64,000 bases of DNA from Acidobacteriaceae bacterium (GTDB lineage Bacteria > Acidobacteriota > Terriglobia > Bryobacterales > Bryobacteraceae): positions 1 through 64,000 of the forward strand of contig JADCJL010000142.1 in the NCBI GenBank assembly GCA_020247055.1. Direction: 5' to 3'. The notes under the pieces were generated by a model, which worked only from the letters and a program-made list of their open reading frames with translations, was not told the origin of the DNA and did not search any database. Of this stretch, positions 1 through 7,870 are shown one piece after another (position 1 is the first letter of the stretch; the number at the start of each line of letters is the position of its first letter). A program made the translations under genes and the position numbers.

Positions 1-53
1 CGCCGCGCCGGGCGGCGGCAACGCGCGACGCGGCCAATGCATCCAACGGACAG

Positions 54-75
54 TCCTGATGTAGTATCCTCAGGA
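54..75. promoter_or_regulatory. Small inverted repeat in the leader of the TPR gene
   Basis: TCCTGA at 54-59 and TCAGGA at 70-75 form a perfect 6-base inverted repeat with a 10-base spacer, 39 bases upstream of the ATG at 115. It could be an operator or a weak hairpin in the leader. No family of regulator is recognised and a repeat of this size can arise by chance. Confidence 0.25.
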
Positions 76-114
76 TTGATAAAAATCGGCTCCCCACGCC
101 GGAGGTATCCCTTC

Positions 115-1272
115 ATGAAAACCCTTTCCCGTTTGTTGTCCCTTACCGCAGTTTCGCTGTTGTTCACGTTTGGCGCCCTGGCGCAGACGGCTTCGCTTGA
201 AGGCGAAGTCAAAGGGGAAGACGGCAAGCCGCTCAAAGACGCCCTGATCAAGCTGACCCGCACCGATATCAAGGGCAACTACAAGGTCAAGACCAACAAG
301 AAGGGCCAGTGGTTCCACGCCGGTCTGCCGCTGGGCACCTACGACATTGAGTGTGAAGTCGACGGCAAGGTGCAGGACACCGTCAAGGGCGTGCGGACCC
401 GCCTGGGCGATCCGCTGCCCGTCAACTTCGACCTGTCGAAGAACGTGGCGCGGAAGCAGGCGATGGAGCAGGCGATGGCCACCGGGCAGGTGACCGAAGA
501 GATGTCGCGCGAGATGACCAAAGAGCAGCGCGAGGCGATGGAAAAGCAGGTCAAAGAGCGCGCCGCGGCCATGGCCAAGAACAAAGAGTTGAACGACGCC
601 TTCAACACGGGCATGGAGAACCTGAAGACGAAGAACTTCCAGGCCTCGGTCGAGGGCTTTGAGAAGGCCGTGGCGCTGGACCCGAAGCAGCAGGTAATCT
701 TCGCCAACATGGCCGAAGCCTACATGGGCTTGGCGGGCACCAAGACGGGCGCCGAGGCTGAGGCGGCGAGCGCGAAGGGTCTCGAAGCCTACGCGAAGGC
801 GCTCGAACTCAAGAGCGACGATGCCGGCATGCACAATAACTACGCCCTCGCGCTGGCCAAGGTGAAAAAGTATGACGAAGCGCGCGCCGAGCTCGACAAG
901 GCCGCCGCGCTCGACCCGGCCAACGGCGGGCGCTACTACTACAACCTCGGGGCGATCCTGACCAACGTCGGCCAGCTCGAGGGCGCCGGCAGCGCCTTCA
1001 AGAAGGCGATTGAGATGGATGCCAACTACGCTGATGCCCACTACCAGTACGGTATCTATCTGGTGGGCAAGGCGCAGGTAGCGGCCGACGGGAAGATCAC
1101 CCCGGTGCCCGGCACCGAGGATGCCTTCCAGAAGTATCTGCAGCTGAAGCCGGACGGTCCGTTCGCGGCGAGCGCCAAGAGCATGATTGAATCGATGGGC
1201 GCCAAGGTGGAGACCACCTTCACCAACCCGAACGCGCCGGCCCCCAAGAAGGGCACGCAGAAAAAGAAGTAA
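115..1272 (+). CDS. Secreted TPR protein with carboxypeptidase-regulatory-like domain
   Basis: The 385-residue product starts with a Sec signal peptide (about residues 1-23, ending ALAQ). A carboxypeptidase-regulatory-like beta-sandwich follows (about 27-105), then a charged Met/Glu-rich helical stretch (110-160) and several tetratricopeptide repeats (about 160-365). The tail is rich in Lys and Pro. ATG 115 was chosen over an upstream ATG at 37 because it opens the signal peptide and has GGAGG at 101-105, nine bases away. Such architectures are common in acidobacteria and are thought to act as periplasmic or outer-membrane-associated scaffolds; the ligand is unknown. The gene stands alone and is followed by a hairpin at 1306-1332. 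Confidence 0.85.
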   Translation: MKTLSRLLSLTAVSLLFTFGALAQTASLEGEVKGEDGKPLKDALIKLTRTDIKGNYKVKTNKKGQWFHAGLPLGTYDIECEVDGKVQDTVKGVRTRLGDPLPVNFDLSKNVARKQAMEQAMATGQVTEEMSREMTKEQREAMEKQVKERAAAMAKNKELNDAFNTGMENLKTKNFQASVEGFEKAVALDPKQQVIFANMAEAYMGLAGTKTGAEAEAASAKGLEAYAKALELKSDDAGMHNNYALALAKVKKYDEARAELDKAAALDPANGGRYYYNLGAILTNVGQLEGAGSAFKKAIEMDANYADAHYQYGIYLVGKAQVAADGKITPVPGTEDAFQKYLQLKPDGPFAASAKSMIESMGAKVETTFTNPNAPAPKKGTQKKK

Positions 1273-1305
1273 CCCGCGCCGAGCGCGAAACCCGATACGA
1301 TGGAG

Positions 1306-1332
1306 AGGCGTCCTAGCAGCAGCGGGACGCCT
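1306..1332 (+). terminator. Hairpin between the TPR gene and the next small gene
   Basis: An 8-base perfect stem (AGGCGTCC at 1306-1313 with GGACGCCT at 1325-1332) surrounds an 11-base loop and is followed by a T-rich stretch ending in TTTT at 1340-1343. It fits an imperfect rho-independent terminator for the TPR gene. It also ends only 11 bases before the ATG at 1344, so it could affect translation of that gene instead. Confidence 0.5.
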
Positions 1333-1343
1333 TTCGCCGTTTT

Positions 1344-1622
1344 ATGATCAAAGCTCTCCTTGGCATTCTGGTTTCGATCCTCGCGGTCACGTTTCTCCGG
1401 GCCGTGATGGGATTGCTCGTCAAAGGGGCCAAGGAGGCGCTGCAGCCGGAGGAGACGGCGACGACGGCGGGCCGGAGTGCGGCCCCCGAGTCCGGCACGC
1501 GTCTGCGCAAGTGCGGCGCCTGCGGCACGTTTGCGCCGGAGACGCGCATGCTGCGGCACAGCACGCGGGAGGCGGACGTCTTCTACTGCTCGAAGGAGTG
1601 CGAGAAGCAGGCGAAGGCCTAG
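1344..1622 (+). CDS. Small membrane-anchored zinc-ribbon-like protein (PP0621-like)
   Basis: The 92-residue protein has one N-terminal membrane segment (about residues 3-27), a linker, and a C-terminal Cys motif: CGAC at about 57-60 and CSKEC near 83-87, which could bind one zinc ion. The layout resembles the PP0621 family of small membrane proteins found in many Gram-negative bacteria, whose role is not established. No clear Shine-Dalgarno precedes the ATG; a hairpin (1306-1332) sits just upstream. Its TAG stop is shared, as the palindrome CTAG, with the convergent gene at 1619. Confidence 0.7.
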   Translation: MIKALLGILVSILAVTFLRAVMGLLVKGAKEALQPEETATTAGRSAAPESGTRLRKCGACGTFAPETRMLRHSTREADVFYCSKECEKQAKA

Positions 1623-2428
1623 CGGTTGGGGCGCAGGAGCTTGGCGGCCTGGGCGTTGAGGCTGTTCAACTGGCGGAACTCCTCTTCGGCCTGCTGCACG
1701 GAGGTTTGAATACGGGAAATCTCGCCGGCGCCGGGGTCTAGCCCGAGTTGATCGGCGCGGGATTGGACGCGGAGCGAGAGCGTGCGGTACTGGTCGGTCA
1801 CCTCGCGGTAGCGGCGTACCATATTGTTGAGCAGCACCTCGCGGCGGCGGTTGAGATCTTCGAGCGCGACGGCGGAACGGAGGCTCTTGGCCGCCTCCAC
1901 CTCGGCCTTGCCGGCGGCCTCGCGGACGAGCTTCTCGCTGGTTTCGAGGCGGACGAGCCGTTCGTTTTTGGCCCGGAGGTCGGTTTCCGTGGCGGTGAGG
2001 ACGCGTTTGGCGGAGGCGAGGGCTTCAACGGTATCGGCCAGTTCGGCGGTGAGCTTCTGGCGGCGTTCGAGCTCTTCGGCGGCGCGGGCCTCGAGAGCCG
2101 CCAGATCGTTGCGGACCGTGGAGAGCTCTTTGCGGGCCGTCTCGAGGGCGGCCTGGGTTTCGGCGATGATCCGGATGTACTCGGTGGGCAGGGCGGCCGG
2201 GGCGGGTTTGGCGAGGGCGGGGGCGGAGACGGCGCCGGTCTCGGCGGGCGGCAGGTCCGGGGCGGGGGCGGGCCGGGCGTTGCGGAGGGCGTCGAGTTGG
2301 GCGGTGAGTTCGGCGGCGCGCGCTTCGGCGGCGGCGCGGGCGCGCCGGTCCTCCACCACGCGATACAAGCCGGCGGCGGCGAGCGCCGCCACGGCCAGGA
2401 CAATCAGGGGTTTCTTTCCCATCTTCAT
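1619..2428 (-). CDS. Membrane-anchored coiled-coil protein
   Basis: The 269-residue product has a single N-terminal membrane anchor (about residues 5-24) followed by an Ala/Pro-rich linker and a long Glu/Ala/Arg/Leu-rich region (about 85-260) with heptad character typical of coiled coils. No enzymatic motif is visible. It is the last of three minus-strand genes: its ATG overlaps the stop of the VWFA-like gene by four bases (ATGA at 2425-2428), so translation is probably coupled. It may be a periplasmic structural or adaptor protein acting with its two operon partners; that is inference from position only. Confidence 0.7.
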   Translation of the reverse strand: MKMGKKPLIVLAVAALAAAGLYRVVEDRRARAAAEARAAELTAQLDALRNARPAPAPDLPPAETGAVSAPALAKPAPAALPTEYIRIIAETQAALETARKELSTVRNDLAALEARAAEELERRQKLTAELADTVEALASAKRVLTATETDLRAKNERLVRLETSEKLVREAAGKAEVEAAKSLRSAVALEDLNRRREVLLNNMVRRYREVTDQYRTLSLRVQSRADQLGLDPGAGEISRIQTSVQQAEEEFRQLNSLNAQAAKLLRPNR

Positions 2429-3318
2429 CGTTTCACCGAAAACCTTTGCCGAAAACTCATCTCACAATCCGGGGCGTTCAACGCCACGGAAAGGTTTCGC
2501 GACTTTCCCGGCGGAAGTTGCAAAAATACGCTCCAATGCTCGCGGATGCGGCGGAAGGCGCGACCGATGGCGGCGGGGATTTCGGTCAATCCCCGGCAGA
2601 TGGCGGCTTCCCCGCCGGTGGCTTCGGCCAGTTGCTGCAGACCGCGCTGGTAGGCTTCGTTGATCGAGTCGACGCGATAGTGAATGTGCACGATCCAGAC
2701 GGGGGTTTCGCGGGCCAGGAGGGCGCCGGTGAGTTTCTGGATCTTTTCGCGGACGAGTTGGTCGGGGAAACGGCGGCTGAGGTCGCGCGAGTCGCTCGAA
2801 TTGATGACGGGGTTGGTGAAGTCTTCGCGGTAGTTGTAGATGCTGCTGTCGGTGCAGTAGAGCACGGCGACGCGGGCGGTGGTTTTGACGAGCAGCCGGT
2901 CGCCGAGTTGGGCGGCCTCTTCGACGGTGTCGAGCAGGCCGGCCTTCCCTCCCCCGGTATAGGCGTTGACGGTGGCGGTGAGCGATTCGGCGGCGCCGGT
3001 GGGATCTTCGAGCACGCGGAGACCGTCCTGGGCGCGCAGCACCGTGACCCAGGCATGGGGCGGCAGCTCTTTGAAGGCCTCGACCAGGCCCGAGCGGGCG
3101 AACTCGATGTAGGAGATGTCGCCGCTGAAGTCGAGGACGAGAAGAATGAGCAGGTCGTCCTGGGGCCCTTTGAGCAGTTCGACGCGGGCGGGCTTGCCGT
3201 CAACGGTGGCTTCGAGGGAGGACGGCTCGCCTTTGGCGACGAGAGCGGGGACGCGGATGCGGGCGAGGCCGGCGCCTTCGGGGGGAGCGAAGAGGGCGAG
3301 CAGCTGGCGGCGCGTCAA
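2425..3318 (-). CDS. VWFA-like domain protein, probably exported
   Basis: The 297-residue protein resembles the VWFA-related proteins abundant in Acidobacteria: a beta-strand-rich N-terminal part, then LLILLVLDFSGDIS, which occupies the place of a MIDAS loop (D-x-S-x-S is only partly kept as DFSGDIS), a stretch with VAVLYCTD, and a C-terminal alpha/beta part with a conserved-looking Arg-rich helix. The start is TTG at 3318, overlapping the TGA of the receptor gene (TTGA at 3315-3318); no ATG lies nearby. The N-terminus (MTRRQLLALF) is only weakly signal-like. As the middle gene of a three-gene operon behind an Oar-like receptor it may handle or display a surface ligand. Confidence 0.7.
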   Translation of the reverse strand: MTRRQLLALFAPPEGAGLARIRVPALVAKGEPSSLEATVDGKPARVELLKGPQDDLLILLVLDFSGDISYIEFARSGLVEAFKELPPHAWVTVLRAQDGLRVLEDPTGAAESLTATVNAYTGGGKAGLLDTVEEAAQLGDRLLVKTTARVAVLYCTDSSIYNYREDFTNPVINSSDSRDLSRRFPDQLVREKIQKLTGALLARETPVWIVHIHYRVDSINEAYQRGLQQLAEATGGEAAICRGLTEIPAAIGRAFRRIREHWSVFLQLPPGKSRNLSVALNAPDCEMSFRQRFSVKR

Positions 3319-6035
3319 AAGCTTAACCTCAGGCCGACCTGGATGACGCGGCCGCCGCGGGAGCCGATGATGCGGCCGGCGTTGACGTTGGGCGTCGAGG
3401 CGGGGCCGATGACGGGATCGGGATCGGTCCAGTTGGCGGTATTGACGAAGTTGAAGCCGGTGGCCTGGAGTTCGAGGGCGCGTTCGGCGTCGATCGCGAT
3501 GCGCTTGGTGACGGAGAGATCGTGGTTTTGGCTAGGGGGGTTGCGCAGGGTGGGATGGGTGCGCGGACCGTCGCCGAGGGTGAAGTTTTCGGGATTATCA
3601 AAGGCGGCGGGGTTGAACCAGAGCTCCGGGGAGCGTTTGGGCAGGCGCGGATTGACGCCCGGCACGACTTTGACGCGGAGCGCTTCGACGAGCGCGCCGG
3701 TGTTGTTGAACTGCGGGCGGAGGGCGATGGGTTCGCCGCTCAGCAGGGTGGTCATGCCGCTGATGGACCAGCCGTCGACCAGGTAACGGCGCCAGTCGTT
3801 GTAAGCCAGCAGCGACTTTTTCGACCCGATGGGCAGCTCGTAGGCGTAGGAAAGGGAGAGGCGCTGGGGGATGTTATAGGCCGTGAGCGACCATTCGGCG
3901 CGGCGGTTGTAGAAGTCCTGCACGCCGTAGGGTCCGGAGTAGTCGTCCATCTGGCGGGACACTTCGTAGGTGGCGGTGAGGCCGAGCCCGCTGGTGGAGC
4001 GTTTTTCGACGCGCAGGGAGCCGGCGTTGCGGCGGTAGTTGCCGAGGGGCCAGGCGCTGTAGACGTCGAAGCGCTGGAACTGGGGATAGGGGCGGAGTTC
4101 GCGGCGGAAGAGTTCGTTGTTGAGGGCGTCGCGGAAGCGAAGATTGGACAGAGGAATGGCGTTGGGGTTGGCGGCGGAGTTGGAGACAAACAGGCGCTGG
4201 CCGCGAGAGTGGCCGAACGTGCCGGCGAGGATGAGCTGGCCGGGCAGTTCGCGTTCGTAGGTCAGTGAGGCGGATTGATAGAAGGGCTGGGTGGCGGTGG
4301 GTTCGACGAGGTCGGCCACGGTGTTGTTGGCAAAGTCGGGACGCAGGTCGGGCAGGGGGCGGTCGAGGGCGGGCAGTCCGTCGCGCAGGAGGATGGCGGG
4401 GGCGAGCTGGGTGTTGCGGGAAATGGCGGTGGGGGTGCCGTTGAAACCCTGGGTGCCCCACTGCGAGGTGTAGACGGGCACGGCCTGGTAGCTGAGGCCG
4501 GCGCTGCCGCGCACGACGCTTTTGGGGTTTGCCGTAGGGTTCCAGGCGAAGCTGAAACTGGCGCTGGGGCGGACGCGGACGGGCTGGGCGGCGCCGCCGG
4601 CGACGAGGGCGCCGGGGCGGCCGTTGGCGGGGTTGAGGGCGTCGAGGCGGACGGTGGAGATGCGGTTGTACTTTTCAGTACGGGGGGTGGACAGATCCAT
4701 GCTCGCGCCGATGGTGAGATTGAGTCGTTTGTTCACCTCATACTGGTCGCGGACCGAAACGCTGGCCAGATGGCGGCGCCAGTAGGAGGGCGAGGGGAAG
4801 ACGCTGGCTTCGGCGTACTCGGCGGCGCCGAGCAGGAAGCTGGCGAAGGCGTGGCCGGTGTTGTTGATGCCCGGCAGCGAGGTGTAGCCGGGCCCGAAGG
4901 TGAAGCGGCCGCGGGGGTAGGGCGGGAGGAAGGCGTGGACCTGGTAATGAGTAAACGACCCGGAGGCGCGGAGGCTGTGTTTGCCAAGGCGGGTGGAATA
5001 ACCATTCGACAGCGAGTAGGTGTTATGGGCCGAGAGCTGGACCGGGTAGGCGCGGCCCATGCCGAGGTAGGTCCCTGAGAAGCTGTAGAGGGGGAAGACC
5101 TCGCCGGGACGCTGCGAGTCGCTGCGGTCGGTGGAGAGGTCGAGGGTGAGGGTGTTGATGGTGCGGGGGCCGAGGGTAAGAATGTGTTCGAGGGTGCCGC
5201 GACGGGCGCTGTAGAGGCGGTCGTTCGAGCCGGGGTCGGCGATGGTGGGCATGAGGCGGGAGGCGGCGGCGAGGCCGTTGGTGGTGGAGGCGGACAGGCT
5301 CAGGCGATTCTTGTCGTCGACGGTGTGATCGAGCTTGAGGATCATGCCATCGGCTTTATTGGTTTCGGGTGAAACAACGAAGTAGTTGTTGCGGAAGAAG
5401 GGGCCGGCGTCGGCGTTGGGCAGGGGATAGAGGGAGACGCCGCGCAGGGCCACGGGATCGAGGCGGGAGTTTGGAATCAGGCTGTTCGGAAAGGGCTGGC
5501 GGATGGATTCCAGGTTGCTGGTGGAGACGGGACGGGTGGGATCGAAGTCCGGATTCGGGCGCGTGGTGCCCGGATCGAAGACCTGCAAGGGCTCGCCAGC
5601 GCTGTCGACGGTGCGGGAGAAGTCGCCGCGGCGTTCGGGGAGGATGGCGATGGTGCGGAGGGAGTTGCGGCCGATGCGTTCGCGAACGCCTTCGTAGGAG
5701 AGCGAGGCGAAGGTGGATTTGCCGATGACGGGGCCGGCGACGCTGAAGCCGAACTGGCCGCGGCGCAGGCGATTCTTGCCGCCGCCGCGCTGGGCGATTT
5801 CGTGGGGTACGGCGTCGAGGACGTCGTTGCGGAGATTATAAAAGACGCGTCCGTGCCAGGTGCGCCAGGGGTACTGCCGCTTGCCGCCGGCGGCGCGGGC
5901 GGGCGAGTCGGCGCGCAGACCGAGTTCGCGCGTGGCCGTTTTGAACTCCTCGGCGGCTTTCTTCAGCTCTCCCTGAGCCCAAAGGCAACCGGGCAGCAGA
6001 AGAATCCATCCGGACAGGGGAAAAGACTTCTGCAT
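3315..6035 (-). CDS. Oar-like TonB-dependent outer-membrane receptor, short form
   Basis: The 906-residue protein has a signal peptide (about 1-20), lacks the usual N-terminal carboxypeptidase-regulatory domain, and goes almost directly into an Oar-like barrel with the stretches GQFGFSVAGPVIG and ASLSYEGVRERIG (near residues 90-115), repeated beta strands, and a typical C-terminal strand ending in GLRLSF. The TonB plug is not clearly recognisable, so transport is uncertain; it could be a receptor remnant or a surface barrel. It heads a minus-strand operon with overlapping start and stop signals to the VWFA-like gene. Only 21 bases separate its ATG from that of lpxD on the other strand. Confidence 0.8.
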   Translation of the reverse strand: MQKSFPLSGWILLLPGCLWAQGELKKAAEEFKTATRELGLRADSPARAAGGKRQYPWRTWHGRVFYNLRNDVLDAVPHEIAQRGGGKNRLRRGQFGFSVAGPVIGKSTFASLSYEGVRERIGRNSLRTIAILPERRGDFSRTVDSAGEPLQVFDPGTTRPNPDFDPTRPVSTSNLESIRQPFPNSLIPNSRLDPVALRGVSLYPLPNADAGPFFRNNYFVVSPETNKADGMILKLDHTVDDKNRLSLSASTTNGLAAASRLMPTIADPGSNDRLYSARRGTLEHILTLGPRTINTLTLDLSTDRSDSQRPGEVFPLYSFSGTYLGMGRAYPVQLSAHNTYSLSNGYSTRLGKHSLRASGSFTHYQVHAFLPPYPRGRFTFGPGYTSLPGINNTGHAFASFLLGAAEYAEASVFPSPSYWRRHLASVSVRDQYEVNKRLNLTIGASMDLSTPRTEKYNRISTVRLDALNPANGRPGALVAGGAAQPVRVRPSASFSFAWNPTANPKSVVRGSAGLSYQAVPVYTSQWGTQGFNGTPTAISRNTQLAPAILLRDGLPALDRPLPDLRPDFANNTVADLVEPTATQPFYQSASLTYERELPGQLILAGTFGHSRGQRLFVSNSAANPNAIPLSNLRFRDALNNELFRRELRPYPQFQRFDVYSAWPLGNYRRNAGSLRVEKRSTSGLGLTATYEVSRQMDDYSGPYGVQDFYNRRAEWSLTAYNIPQRLSLSYAYELPIGSKKSLLAYNDWRRYLVDGWSISGMTTLLSGEPIALRPQFNNTGALVEALRVKVVPGVNPRLPKRSPELWFNPAAFDNPENFTLGDGPRTHPTLRNPPSQNHDLSVTKRIAIDAERALELQATGFNFVNTANWTDPDPVIGPASTPNVNAGRIIGSRGGRVIQVGLRLSF

Positions 6036-6056
6036 AATAACAGTGTACTTCTCCTT

Positions 6057-7097
6057 ATGACTTCTTCCCTTCCCCTGGGCGAGCTGGCCGACCGGCTTGG
6101 CTGTATTTTACATGGCGATGCCGCGCTGCGCATCACGGGCGTGTGCGGCATGGAACAGGCCGAGCCCGGCCAGCTTACCTTTCTGGCCAACCCCAAGTAT
6201 GCGCCAAAAGTAAAAGCTTCGCGAGCGTCGGCGATTCTGGCGAGCGCGCCGGTGGCGGGTATGGCGACGCTCGAGAGCCGGAATCCGTACCACGATTTTG
6301 CGCGGGCGCTTGAGCTGTTCTATCAGCCGCCGCGGCCGGAGCCGGGCATTCACCCGCTCGCCGCGATTCATCCGACGGCGGTGATCGGCGAAGGGGCTTC
6401 GATCGGGCCGTTCGTGGCGGTGGGGGCGCGGGTGACGATCGGGCGGGGGGCGGTGCTGCATCCGCACGTGACGATCTATGAAGGGGCGTCGATTGGCGAC
6501 GATTTTCTCGCGCACGCGCACGCCACCGTGCGGGAGTTCTGCCGGGTGGGCGACCGGGTGATTCTGCAGAACGGGGTGGTGGTGGGCGGTGACGGGTTCG
6601 GCTTTGCCAAGACGGCCGCCGGCACCCAGTACAAGATTGTGCAGAGCGGGATTGTGGTGGTTGAAGACGATGTCGAGATTCAGGCGCTGACGGCGGTGGA
6701 CCGCGCGACGGTGGGCGAGACGCGAATCAAGCGCGGGGCCAAGATCGACAATCTGGTGCAGATTGGCCATGCGAGCGTGGTGGGAGAAGATAACATTCTC
6801 TGCTCGCAGGTGGGTCTGGCGGGGAGCACCATTCTGGGCAAGAGTGTGCTGCTGGCGGGGCAGGTGGGTGTCTCGGGCCATCTGACGATTCACGATAACG
6901 CCGTGGCGTATGCGCAGAGCGGCATCGGCCACGATGTGCCGGCGGGCACGATGGTTTCCGGCTCGCCGGCCTTTGATAACCGGACGTGGCTGCGGGCGGT
7001 GACGGCGTTTCCGAAACTGCCCGAGATGGTGCGCACGATGCGAGAATTAGAGAAACGCCTCGCCGAGCTTGAGGCCAAAGTAAAAGGCAACGAATGA
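6057..7097 (+). CDS. lpxD: UDP-3-O-acylglucosamine N-acyltransferase LpxD
   Basis: The 346-residue protein matches LpxD, which adds the N-linked hydroxyacyl chain in lipid A synthesis in the cytoplasm. The N-terminal uridine-binding domain (about 1-100) includes GQLTFLANPKY; the left-handed beta helix of hexapeptide repeats spans about 100-300 and contains GDGFGFA and QIGH, whose His corresponds to the catalytic residue; the C-terminal helix (LEKRLAELEAKV) is typical. ATG 6057 gives the normal family length; the frame stays open upstream to 5802 but that part opposes the receptor gene. No strong Shine-Dalgarno is seen. It opens a six-gene operon and overlaps the next gene by four bases. Confidence 0.95.
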   Translation: MTSSLPLGELADRLGCILHGDAALRITGVCGMEQAEPGQLTFLANPKYAPKVKASRASAILASAPVAGMATLESRNPYHDFARALELFYQPPRPEPGIHPLAAIHPTAVIGEGASIGPFVAVGARVTIGRGAVLHPHVTIYEGASIGDDFLAHAHATVREFCRVGDRVILQNGVVVGGDGFGFAKTAAGTQYKIVQSGIVVVEDDVEIQALTAVDRATVGETRIKRGAKIDNLVQIGHASVVGEDNILCSQVGLAGSTILGKSVLLAGQVGVSGHLTIHDNAVAYAQSGIGHDVPAGTMVSGSPAFDNRTWLRAVTAFPKLPEMVRTMRELEKRLAELEAKVKGNE

Positions 7098-7870
7098 ACT
7101 CCCCGGCCAAGCCCCCCTTATTTTTCCACGACGACGAGTTTCTCGAGTCCTCAGAAGCGCGCAGCGTGCGGATGCTGTCTGAGTATCTCGGCCCGCTGCG
7201 GGTATTCCGCAAGGAGAAGATCCGGGATACGATCGCGATGTTCGGATCAGCGCGGATTCACGAGACCGGCCCGCTGGCCCGTTACTACAAAGAGTGCCGG
7301 GAGTTAGCCAAGCAGCTGACGCAGTGGAGCGACGGCCTGCCGACCTCGGCGCGGCGTTTCGTGGTGGCCACGGGCGGCGGGCCGGGCATCATGGAAGCGG
7401 CTAATCGCGGGGCGTACGATGCGGGCGGGCTGTCGGTGGGGCTCAACATCGCCCTGCCGTTTGAACAGGCGCCGAATCCGTTCATCACGCCCGATTTGAG
7501 CATGGAGTTCGGCTATTTCTTCATGCGTAAGTTCTGGTTTGCGTATCTGGCCAAGGCGCTGGTGGTCTTTCCGGGCGGCTTTGGCACGATGGATGAGTTA
7601 TTTGAGATTCTGACGCTGGTGCAGACGCGGAAGCTGCATAAGCCGATCGTCGTGCTGCTGTACGGAACATCGTTCTGGAAGGAGGTTTTCAACTTCGAAG
7701 CGCTGGCCAAACACGGGCTGATTTCGCCGGAGGACCTGCATATCTTCCAGTTTGCCGACGACGTGGACACAGCGTTCACGCACCTCCGCAACGGGCTGAC
7801 GCGTCTTTATCTGACGCCCGAGGAGGAGTTTGAGATGACCCCGGGCATCGCCCACACGCAAAACTCGTGA
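7094..7870 (+). CDS. LOG-family protein (TIGR00730-type nucleotide hydrolase)
   Basis: The 258-residue Rossmann-fold protein carries the LOG signature PGGFGTMDE plus GGGPGIMEAANRGA, the nucleotide-binding and catalytic motifs of cytokinin-activating LOG phosphoribohydrolases and of related AMP/pyrimidine-nucleotide 5'-monophosphate nucleosidases. An N-terminal extension of about 45 residues precedes the core. Family members cleave nucleoside monophosphates to base and ribose 5-phosphate; which substrate this one uses cannot be read from sequence. Its ATG overlaps the lpxD stop (ATGA 7094-7097) and its own TGA overlaps the GTG of the next gene. Confidence 0.88.
   Translation: MNSPAKPPLFFHDDEFLESSEARSVRMLSEYLGPLRVFRKEKIRDTIAMFGSARIHETGPLARYYKECRELAKQLTQWSDGLPTSARRFVVATGGGPGIMEAANRGAYDAGGLSVGLNIALPFEQAPNPFITPDLSMEFGYFFMRKFWFAYLAKALVVFPGGFGTMDELFEILTLVQTRKLHKPIVVLLYGTSFWKEVFNFEALAKHGLISPEDLHIFQFADDVDTAFTHLRNGLTRLYLTPEEEFEMTPGIAHTQNS

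Noticed and set aside
3315-6035. The short Oar-like receptor as a truncated pseudogene
   Set aside because: The frame is intact from signal peptide to the typical C-terminal strand and is translationally coupled to two downstream genes, so it is treated as functional.
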